NCBI GenBank assembly: GCA_934277945.1
Contig: CAKQWA010000003.1
Coordinates: 62,001-126,000, forward strand
Source of the DNA: an uncultured Alphaproteobacteria bacterium
GTDB lineage: Bacteria > Pseudomonadota > Alphaproteobacteria > CAAGCB01 > CAG-977
DNA: 64,000 nucleotides
Reading direction: 5' to 3'
Position numbers and translations under genes: made by a program. This document shows positions 58,501-64,000 of this stretch, piece after piece. Below the pieces are notes generated by a model. The model saw only the letters and a program-made list of their open reading frames with translations. It had not been told where the DNA came from and did not search any database. Every line of letters begins with the position of its first letter. Position 1 is the stretch's first letter.

Positions 58501-58893
58501 TTCAAAGGCGCGTTGGTGCCGCTGTACACGATTAACAGTCTGCTCGGCAAAATCCCCTTGATCGGCAAACTGTTTTCGGGGGAAAAGGGCGGCGGTTTGT
58601 TCGCGCCGACGTACAAGGTGACGGGCAAGATGCCCTCGCCCGACATTTCAATCAAAGGCTGGTCCGCGCTTGCTCCGGGGGCGGTGCGTTCGCTGATAGA
58701 TTATTTTTCAAGCGACGACGCGCAAAGCGACATTCCCGCGCCGAACAAACAGGCGCAGGTCGTCGCGCCGACGGAACCGTCCGCATTGCCGGACAACGCG
58801 CAAAAACAGGAAATGGCGTCTTCGCATTTGGAAATGCGCAAAGACGAACGCGCGCAGGGCAAGGAATTGACGCAAACGCTGGAAAAACGCTGA
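55564..58893 (+). CDS. YhdP/AsmA-like envelope protein (DUF3971 family)
   Basis: A 1109-residue protein with one N-terminal membrane helix (FFEALVFVLAVCAGAFLWRL) and a long beta-rich periplasmic body. The first ~120 residues resemble AsmA (VDISIRSAKLKWGRF, SVPKLSLSFSLRALL), the middle is DUF3971-like, and the ~GNIEVKGVYNDIDYTLDAVMKISEF region near residue 890 to ~1060 is the AsmA-like C-terminal block. AsmA-family proteins such as YhdP bridge the inner and outer membranes and move phospholipids outward. The start is a TTG after AAGGGG; the C-terminal ~60 residues are low-complexity. Its last bases face the lpxC terminator. Confidence 0.88.
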   Translation: MRKIFKIFCRFFEALVFVLAVCAGAFLWRLHKAPIDIDRYIPHIVQFLANPERNVDISIRSAKLKWGRFSSPVELEATDFKAAFKDGAEVLSVPKLSLSFSLRALLIGRVSPRSVTVYDPFVRLNVDENGNVSSSLIGKSDGEPSAEKSDSVSLDFIVSLLEMEDDLSRLSLKNARFLIQDDYHHVNWEIPKANLTYRHTLLKHAIVGDVTLKNNAKPLVVTFNAHWRRKSSKMNLELSVADLKPSALNIVGNYAFLKNVSVPVSLTTNAVINLKLLKKNAKKSLLNALEKIEFHLTAKSGALDLPAPVVAKYDVRAFALDAVWYDRGDKFDVTRFALDLKSGGGASGSINVSGLAKAFETGDWQTINAVFKASARNVLLDNLHDYWPASAGEDVHGWVTKRITKGVVTQSDFELRFAGLKERAGLENTFVDGHVDLTGATVTYLDDMPPAENVEAVLLFTTNDIKGEILSGGTFGVAVTSGTIGFLDLDKPHTYMTLDLNLKGGVRDALRILNYPYLNYITLVGMKPENAGGTLTGSFSLVLPFDDAPVKIGASGTAQNASMKDVFAGYDVSGATVNVSLADNVLNLSGEAMFYGSPATFDVRSSFIDDDPSKLRIAVKSALKNETRRFFDYGTWLLLPPAMDGLLKTSMLYEQDRADNSTLSFDFNLKNLKIYWDEIGWIKPPETAGTGRFVLPFNQGKPQPASFFVVDDSGNRIDGTLMLNEDCDFAGLAVKAKTGRTDIDGIVSQDGAGDINIVLTGRTLDLADMIHNKDPYADTQNLRPEDIGGGADADGGKKPRVTVTAKVDKVWLSQDGVADNTDIYFVYADEIWRELRLSTFIKKTIPMNVYMVPAGQKGLYELTLRSTDAGETLRTLDYIDSVQGGNIEVKGVYNDIDYTLDAVMKISEFRLSNSPIFLKMLSLSGIVDTVKGEGMLFNHSVVPFTLTADRLTVKDGVVAGPSLGVTLSGDYNRKDGAVNFKGALVPLYTINSLLGKIPLIGKLFSGEKGGGLFAPTYKVTGKMPSPDISIKGWSALAPGAVRSLIDYFSSDDAQSDIPAPNKQAQVVAPTEPSALPDNAQKQEMASSHLEMRKDERAQGKELTQTLEKR

Positions 58894-58912
58894 CGCGACG
58901 CTGTTTGCATAC

Positions 58913-58940
58913 AAAAAAAGCGGGAATTTTCATCCCGCTT
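58913..58940 (-). terminator. Rho-independent terminator of lpxC
   Basis: AAGCGGGA (58918-58925) pairs with TCCCGCTT (58933-58940) around loop ATTTTCA; the A run at 58913-58919 gives the minus-strand U tract. It ends the ddl-ftsQ-ftsA-ftsZ-lpxC direction, and its core equals that of the gapR terminator. Confidence 0.88.
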
Positions 58941-58962
58941 CAATTTAGAAAAACGTTTAGCG

Positions 58963-59880
58963 TCACGCGGAAACCTGAAAATCGGGGTCAAGCGTTTCAT
59001 CTTCTTCTTCAATGCTTGACAAATCGACGATTTCGTAAGCGTCCTTGTCGGCGAAAAGCGCGGACAAAAGGGCGTTCGTCTGCGTATGCCCCGACCGTTT
59101 GCCCGAAAAAGAGGCGATCAGCGGCATACCCGCCATGTACAAATCGCCGACCGCGTCCAGCATTTTGTGGCGGACGAATTCGTCTTTATAGCGCAAGCCG
59201 TCTTCATTCACAATCGCGTCGCCGTCAACCAAAACGGCGTTGTCCAGCGAGCCGCCGCGCGCCAATCCCATGGAGCGCAACATTTCGATTTCTTTCAAAA
59301 AGCCGAACGTGCGCGCGCGCGAAAACATCGTTTTGAAATTCATCAGGTTGAAATCCAGCGTCTGCACCTCATGCCCGATGACTTTGTCGGGGAAGTCGAT
59401 TTCAAAGCGCATTTGCAGACCTTTTTTCGAGGGTTCAAGCGACACTTCCTTGTCCCCGTCGGTCACGGTAACTTTTTTCAAAACGCGAATGGCTTTCAAA
59501 GGCGCGCGCTGTTCCTTGACGCCCGCGCACTCGAACAGGAAAATGAAAGGCGCCGCCGACCCGTCCATAATGGGCGCTTCCGCCGCGTCGATTTCGATAA
59601 TCATGTTGTTGATGCCTTTGGCGTGAATTGCCGCCATCAAGTGTTCGATGGTGGACACGCGCACGCCGTCCTTGTTGCCGACGCAGGTGCAAAGCCGCGT
59701 GTCGACGACGTAATCGTGATGCGCGGGGATGATTGCGCCTTTCGCGGCTTCGTCGACGCGGTGGAACACGATGCCGGTGTCGACGGGCGCGGGTTTGAAG
59801 CGCATGGACACTTTCTGTCCGGAGTGCAGTCCGACGCCGACGCAGGATATTTCGTATTTCAAAGTTTTCTGCTGTTCCAT
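58963..59880 (-). CDS. lpxC: UDP-3-O-acyl-N-acetylglucosamine deacetylase
   Basis: Zinc enzyme for the first committed step of lipid A synthesis. The 305-residue protein has the zinc ligand region in VSTIEHLMAAIHAKGINNMIIEIDAAEAPIMDGSA near residues 74-108 (His in EHLMAA), then FVRHKMLDAVGDLYMAG near 234-250 with the second histidine and aspartate, and KRSGHTQTNALLSAL near 262, where a late histidine is expected. ATG 59880 follows AGAAAGG. It is the last gene of the division cluster, 90 bases after ftsZ, as is common in proteobacteria. Confidence 0.97.
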   Translation of the reverse strand: MEQQKTLKYEISCVGVGLHSGQKVSMRFKPAPVDTGIVFHRVDEAAKGAIIPAHHDYVVDTRLCTCVGNKDGVRVSTIEHLMAAIHAKGINNMIIEIDAAEAPIMDGSAAPFIFLFECAGVKEQRAPLKAIRVLKKVTVTDGDKEVSLEPSKKGLQMRFEIDFPDKVIGHEVQTLDFNLMNFKTMFSRARTFGFLKEIEMLRSMGLARGGSLDNAVLVDGDAIVNEDGLRYKDEFVRHKMLDAVGDLYMAGMPLIASFSGKRSGHTQTNALLSALFADKDAYEIVDLSSIEEEDETLDPDFQVSA

Positions 59881-59970
59881 ATCTGAACCTTTCTCGGTTG
59901 TAACGTCAGTTCCCTTGTAGCAATTTTATTCCGGCAAGGCAAATCACGCTTTGTTACGGAGTGTTACAGG

Positions 59971-61734
59971 TTAGCGGCGCAAAAAGGCGGGAATGTCCAA
60001 ATTGTCCGATTCTTCGGGCGCGGCTTCGTCTTCGGGTTCCGCGGATTTTTCATCGCGGGAATCTCCGCGGGAGAAAGCCGTGACGCGCTGCCACAGCGTC
60101 GCGCGGGGATGTTCGTGTTCAGCCGTTCTCGCCGCTTCCGGAATGACGGGGGCAGGCAAATCGGGGAACAAATCCTGCTGGGGCGCGGACAAATCGGCTT
60201 GCGGTTTTTCTTCCGGCGCGTCAAACGACGGCAGGTCGTCCTGCATGGCGGTTTCGGCGTGCGCGAACAAAGGACCTTTCGGCACGGAAAAGTCAAAGGC
60301 GCTCATCGGTTCTTCCGGCTCGCTTTTGGCGGGCGCGCTTGAAATGCCGGCGAACAGGTCTTTCGCGGACGGCATGGACGGAATGGCGGAGGAGGGCGTC
60401 GGCGCGAACGGGCGGACGGGCGCGCTCGGATAAGCGGGTTCTTTATAAGCGGGCTCGACGTAAGAGGGCGCGTGCGCCGGCTGTTCGATTTGCTCCTGCG
60501 GCGCGATTTCAGGTTCTTTGACGGCGCGCGGCGCTTCGGGCGATTTTCTCAAAAGAGCGTAATCGGCGTTCTGCGCGGCGGGTTTCGGTCTGGAAAATCC
60601 CGTCGGGAAAGCGACGTTCGTCTGATCGACCAGCGGCGATTTCGCTTCGTCTTCGGGCGCGGGGATGCCGGTGGCGACAATCGACACGCGAATGAAGCCT
60701 TCCAGAGCGTTGTCCAGCGCGGCGCCGAAAATGATGTTCGCGTCGGGGTCGACCTGTTCGCGAATGATGCCGACGGCTTCGTCCACTTCAAACAACGCCA
60801 GATCCGCGCCGCCGGAAATGTTGATCAGGATGCCTTTGGAACCCATCAGCGACGTGTTTTCAAGCAGCGGGTTGGAAATGGCGGCTTCGGCGGCTTTTTG
60901 CGCGCGGTTTTCGCCGGACGCCTGACCCGTGCCCATCATGGCGCGTCCCATTTCGGACATGATTGTGCGGATGTCCGCGAAGTCCAAATTCAAAATGCCG
61001 GGGATTAAAATCAAGTCGGTAATCGAGCGCACGCCTTCCTGCAACACTTGGTCGGCGCGTTTGAACGCTTCGGCGAACGTCGTTTTTTCGGTCGCTTCAA
61101 TAAACAGGTTTTGGTTTTTGATGACAATCAGCGTATCGACGTACTGCGAGAGTTCTTCGATGCCCTGTTCGGCGATTTGTTTGCGGCGTTTGCCCTCGAA
61201 ATCGAAAGGTTTTGTGACGACGCCGACGGTCAGAATGCCTTTTTCCTGCGCCAGTTTCGCAATGACCGGAGCCGCGCCCGTGCCGGTGCCGCCGCCCATG
61301 CCGGCGGTGATGAACAGCATATTCGTGTCTTCCAGAGCGCGTTCGATTTCGTCCAAAGCCTCTTCGGCGGATTCTTTGCCGACTTCGGGGCGCGCGCCCG
61401 AGCCTTGACCTTTTGTCGTTTCGATGCCGATTTGAATTTTGATGTCGGCTTTCGACACGTTCAGCGCCTGCGCGTCCGTGTTGCACGCGATGAAAGTAAT
61501 GCCTTCCAGTTGGGAATCGACCATGTTGTTAATGGCGTTTCCGCCGCCGCCGCCCACGCCGATTACCGTAATCTTCGGGTCGAGCAGAACGACGGGCTGT
61601 TGTTTGGGAACGCTGATATCTAGGGGCATGGCTTTCTCCGGCGTAGGTTGGGGCATGACGGCTGACGCGGGTTCAAACGGCGCAATCGCGGTGTTTTCGG
61701 GAGTGATTTCAAGCGTTTCGTCGTTCTGTGTCAT
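59971..61734 (-). CDS. ftsZ: Cell division protein FtsZ
   Basis: Tubulin-like GTPase that forms the division ring. The GTP-binding elements are VIGVGGGGGNAINNM near residue 58, LFITAGMGGGTGTGAAPVIA near 142 and the T7 loop NLDFADIRTIM near 250. A long Pro/Ala/Glu-rich linker of more than 200 residues follows residue 380, which is typical of alphaproteobacterial FtsZ (587 residues, against about 380 in E. coli). The last residues (DNLDIPAFLRRQ-like tail) match the conserved C-terminal peptide that binds FtsA/ZipA. ATG 61734 is preferred over a TTG at 61740 on SD spacing (AAGGA). Confidence 0.97.
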   Translation of the reverse strand: MTQNDETLEITPENTAIAPFEPASAVMPQPTPEKAMPLDISVPKQQPVVLLDPKITVIGVGGGGGNAINNMVDSQLEGITFIACNTDAQALNVSKADIKIQIGIETTKGQGSGARPEVGKESAEEALDEIERALEDTNMLFITAGMGGGTGTGAAPVIAKLAQEKGILTVGVVTKPFDFEGKRRKQIAEQGIEELSQYVDTLIVIKNQNLFIEATEKTTFAEAFKRADQVLQEGVRSITDLILIPGILNLDFADIRTIMSEMGRAMMGTGQASGENRAQKAAEAAISNPLLENTSLMGSKGILINISGGADLALFEVDEAVGIIREQVDPDANIIFGAALDNALEGFIRVSIVATGIPAPEDEAKSPLVDQTNVAFPTGFSRPKPAAQNADYALLRKSPEAPRAVKEPEIAPQEQIEQPAHAPSYVEPAYKEPAYPSAPVRPFAPTPSSAIPSMPSAKDLFAGISSAPAKSEPEEPMSAFDFSVPKGPLFAHAETAMQDDLPSFDAPEEKPQADLSAPQQDLFPDLPAPVIPEAARTAEHEHPRATLWQRVTAFSRGDSRDEKSAEPEDEAAPEESDNLDIPAFLRR

Positions 61735-61790
61735 CGTCAAAATCCTTTATGATGGTCTGAATGTATCCTACATTTATACAATGCAAACCT

Positions 61791-63047
61791 TTAACAATTT
61801 TCTAAAAACCAATGAAAAATTTTAGAAACGGAATTGCGTTTGACGGTATTGTCGCTTTTGTGGGACGTGGCGTACATCCGCTCTTTGAAAATGTAGCGCA
61901 ACAAACCGAAACAGCCCGTAAAAAGCGGATAGGCGGCTTTTTCGACAAAGCGTTTCGGGTCGTGAACGTTCAGCGGCACGCCCAGCCGCACGTTCGGGGA
62001 CAATTCTTTCGCCGCGACGTTTAAAATTGATTGCAGTTGCGAGCCGCCGCCGGTCAGAACGAAATCGCCGCACGCCTTGTCAAAGCCGCTTTTTTTCAAC
62101 GCTTTTGCGACGTAGCGGAAGATTTCTTCAACGCGCGGGCGGATGACCGCGTCGCACAATTCCTTGCGCGTGTGGGAAATCATGTATTCGTCGCCGAACG
62201 GCTTGTAGTCGATTTCCTGCAAATCGAACGCGTCGGATGCCTGCGCCGCGCCGTATTTGCATTTGATGATTTCCGCGTCCTTTTTGGAAACGTGAAGCCA
62301 TGCGGCAATGTCGTTCGTAATGTGCGAACTGTTGACGGGCAGGGACGTTTCGTAAATCAGTTGAGAGCCTTTGAACACGGCGATTCCCGTCGACCCCGCG
62401 CCCAAATCCACGACACAGCATCCGCGCTCCGCCTCGTCGGGAGTCAGACACGCCAAGCCCGCCGCGTAGGGCGAACTGACCGTGCCGGCGCAGTCAAGAT
62501 GCGCCTGCGCGATCGCCTTGTGCAATGTGCGCAACGGATTTTTTTCGCACAAAATGGCGTGCACCGCCATGCCGAACGTGTCGCCGTTCAGTCCTTCGGG
62601 CTCAAAATCGTCGCCGTGAAAAGCCTTGTCGTCCAAGACGTATTCGACAGGGAAGCAATGCAGAGCCTGCTTGTCTTTAAAGTCGATTTTTTCCAAAGCG
62701 GCGTCGCGCACGGCGGACAGGTCGGCTTGCGTGACCGCGCCCGTTTTTAGCGGAATTTTCACGTTGACGATGACGGATTGCGTTTGTTCGACGACCGCGT
62801 TGCACAAGATTTTTTCAATTCCCGCCTCCGCTTCGCCCTCCGCGTCGTCCATCGCCTTGCCGATGCTTTTGCCCGCGTCCGCCAGATTGACGATCGTCAT
62901 GTTTTTCACGCCTTTCGACAGCGCGATGCCGTGTCCGGCGATTGTCGGTTCGCCGTTTTCGCCGACTTTTGCAATCAGACAGCGCGTCCCCGACGTGCCG
63001 ATGTCAAGCACCGCGTAAAGTCCGTTTTTGTTGGCGAAATCCTGCAC
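61791..63047 (-). CDS. ftsA: Cell division protein FtsA
   Basis: Actin-like ATPase that tethers FtsZ to the membrane. The N-terminal phosphate-1 loop is LYAVLDIGTSGTRCLIAKVG; CVVDLGAGSTGIAVFKGSQL near residue 213 is phosphate-2, and FVLTGGGSQLQSILNVA near 335 is the adenosine loop. A 1C domain lies between, and the C-terminus has an amphipathic end (SVSKIFHWFLENC). Translation starts at GTG after AAGGAAG. It sits 20 bases downstream of ftsQ and 56 upstream of ftsZ in one operon. Confidence 0.96.
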   Translation of the reverse strand: MQDFANKNGLYAVLDIGTSGTRCLIAKVGENGEPTIAGHGIALSKGVKNMTIVNLADAGKSIGKAMDDAEGEAEAGIEKILCNAVVEQTQSVIVNVKIPLKTGAVTQADLSAVRDAALEKIDFKDKQALHCFPVEYVLDDKAFHGDDFEPEGLNGDTFGMAVHAILCEKNPLRTLHKAIAQAHLDCAGTVSSPYAAGLACLTPDEAERGCCVVDLGAGSTGIAVFKGSQLIYETSLPVNSSHITNDIAAWLHVSKKDAEIIKCKYGAAQASDAFDLQEIDYKPFGDEYMISHTRKELCDAVIRPRVEEIFRYVAKALKKSGFDKACGDFVLTGGGSQLQSILNVAAKELSPNVRLGVPLNVHDPKRFVEKAAYPLFTGCFGLLRYIFKERMYATSHKSDNTVKRNSVSKIFHWFLENC

Positions 63048-63067
63048 GATTCTTCCTTTCGCGCCGG

Positions 63068-63928
63068 TTAAATGCCGGCTTTCTTGTCGATTTCCATGGA
63101 CGACGGCACGTTTTTCTTCTTTTTCGGTTCGTCAAAGCGCACAATCACCTTGTCCGCAAAGCGCAGGTCGATCATCGTGACCGTGCGTTTGAGCAATCCG
63201 TGCGTTTTGTCCAGCCGCAGAAGACGGCTCCATTCCGCTTCGGGCGATTTTTCGGGCAGTTTGACGACGATGCCGTCGGAAACGCTGTCCAGCGTGACGT
63301 CCCAGCGTCTGTTGCTCATCAGCGTCGCGGCGCGCACGCGGGCGTACAAGACGGGTTCCTGCTTTAAAAATTGAATTAAGGCGGGAGTCTTTTTCGGCGC
63401 GTTTTTGCCCGTGACAAGCAGAAAATCCTTTAAATTTTTGACTTTGGCGTTGACGGTGCGTCCGTCCGAGTCAACCGGCGTGTACAGTTCTTTGCCGCCG
63501 TCCTTGTGCTGCCAGACCGCAATCGGTTCGCGTTCGGTCAAATCGACGAAAACCGTGTGCGGCAGACGGCGTTCGATGCGCACGGATTTCACCCACGGCA
63601 TTGCGGCGATTTTCGCGTGCGCCTTGTGAATGTCCAGCGCCAAAATCGGCGTGCCGACGGGCGCGTTCAGGGCTTCAAGCAGTTTTTTCTGCGACGTGCG
63701 GTTGCGCCCTTTGACTAAAATCTGGTCGACCCGCAAATCAAGCGACAGCGTGGCTTCGTGAAACAGGTAGGACAGCGTTTCCTTTTTTTCGGCGCAAAAG
63801 TCCGATTTCGCCAGAACGATGACGCCGATTGCGACGAAAAAAGCCGCCGCCGCGCCCGCCGTTTTTTTCAAGCGGGAAAGCGTGTTCTGCGTCCATATCC
63901 GGCGGGAAGCGGAATCCTGTTTTTTCAC
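63068..63928 (-). CDS. ftsQ: Cell division protein FtsQ
   Basis: A 286-residue bitopic membrane protein of the divisome. One N-terminal helix (AGAAAAFFVAIGVIVLAKSDFC), then a POTRA domain near residues 70-140 (QILVKGRNRTSQKKLLEALNAPVGTPILALD and SVRIERRLPHTVFVDLTEREPIAVW) and the beta domain (RVRAATLMSNRRWDVTL, TMIDLRFADKVIVRFDE). FtsQ bridges to FtsB/FtsL. It starts at GTG after AAGGAGG, 12 bases after the ddl end. Confidence 0.95.
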   Translation of the reverse strand: MKKQDSASRRIWTQNTLSRLKKTAGAAAAFFVAIGVIVLAKSDFCAEKKETLSYLFHEATLSLDLRVDQILVKGRNRTSQKKLLEALNAPVGTPILALDIHKAHAKIAAMPWVKSVRIERRLPHTVFVDLTEREPIAVWQHKDGGKELYTPVDSDGRTVNAKVKNLKDFLLVTGKNAPKKTPALIQFLKQEPVLYARVRAATLMSNRRWDVTLDSVSDGIVVKLPEKSPEAEWSRLLRLDKTHGLLKRTVTMIDLRFADKVIVRFDEPKKKKNVPSSMEIDKKAGI

Positions 63929-63940
63929 GGCGCCTCCTTG

Positions 63941-64000
63941 TTACGCGTCGAACGAAGCGTGTTCGACCATCCACACGACGATGTCCTGATACGACAAGCC
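63941..64000 (-). CDS. ddl: D-alanine--D-alanine ligase, C-terminal end (partial)
   Basis: The minus strand at the right edge reads GLSYQDIVVWMVEHASFDA followed by TAA, the same frame running off the window. This ending matches the C-terminal helix of Ddl, which makes D-Ala-D-Ala for peptidoglycan. Its position directly before ftsQ is the classical order in proteobacteria. Only 19 residues are visible, so the call rests on these and on the gene order. Confidence 0.7.
   Translation of the reverse strand, partial: GLSYQDIVVWMVEHASFDA

Noticed and set aside
1..64000. tRNA, rRNA or riboswitch genes
   Set aside because: Spacers are short and none showed a cloverleaf, TTC-box or known leader; a covariance-model search was not possible here.

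Overview
The window looks like chromosome of an alphaproteobacterium, probably host- or gut-associated and tolerant of low oxygen. Lineage evidence is the order ddl-ftsQ-ftsA-ftsZ-lpxC, a TrcR (DUF1013) plus GapR (DUF2312) cell-cycle pair, a long-tailed FtsZ, a three-polypeptide proton-translocating transhydrogenase, a bactofilin and EnvZ/OmpR. A rubrerythrin, a GTP-type PEP carboxykinase and a complete sugar PTS fit a fermentative or microaerobic life; that part is inference. Genes are tightly packed, often with 1-17 base overlaps, and no gene-free stretch exceeds about 280 bases. No rRNA, tRNA, CRISPR array, insertion sequence or phage gene was recognised.

Layout. 1-4583: end of an acyl-activating enzyme, RfbF, an MsbA-like ABC exporter, a DJ-1/PfpI protein and a Nuc-like phospholipase D lipoprotein. 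4587-8015: a strikingly AT-rich island with a C-protein-like regulator, an unrecognised protein in the restriction-enzyme position and a large beta-class DNA methyltransferase, wedged between two converging host genes. 8019-17915: B3/B4 protein, HU, CCA-adding enzyme, an alcohol dehydrogenase, a heterodimeric ABC exporter and pntAA-AB-B. 18052-23063: an overlapping operon of GT39 transferase, GtrB-type transferase, ChbG/YdjC deacetylase and GtrA protein, resembling aminosugar lipid A modification pathways, with AnmK at its end. 23068-32915: ankyrin protein, GT-C membrane protein, secreted protein, M23 peptidase, XseA, TadA, transglycosylase, RluB, RsmD and an outer-membrane barrel. 32967-37079: a repetitive acidic 720-residue protein and PckA. 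37223-44600: EnvZ/OmpR, YifB, a lipoprotein, an ATP-grasp/alpha-E operon and PgpA. 44714-52620: M23 peptidase plus bactofilin, TrcR-GapR, a IIA-HPr-EI fusion plus IICB permease, rubrerythrin. 52614-64000: GlnE, a YhdP/AsmA-like protein and the lpxC-ftsZ-ftsA-ftsQ-ddl division cluster.

Much of the window serves the envelope: lipid A synthesis and decoration, peptidoglycan synthesis, remodelling and recycling, outer-membrane and lipoproteins, and export. The best candidates for something undescribed are the restriction-modification island with its unrecognised putative nuclease and its long zinc-ribbon methyltransferase, and the tandem-repeat protein with two similar C-terminal modules. The aminosugar glycolipid operon is a strong functional prediction rather than a new class.
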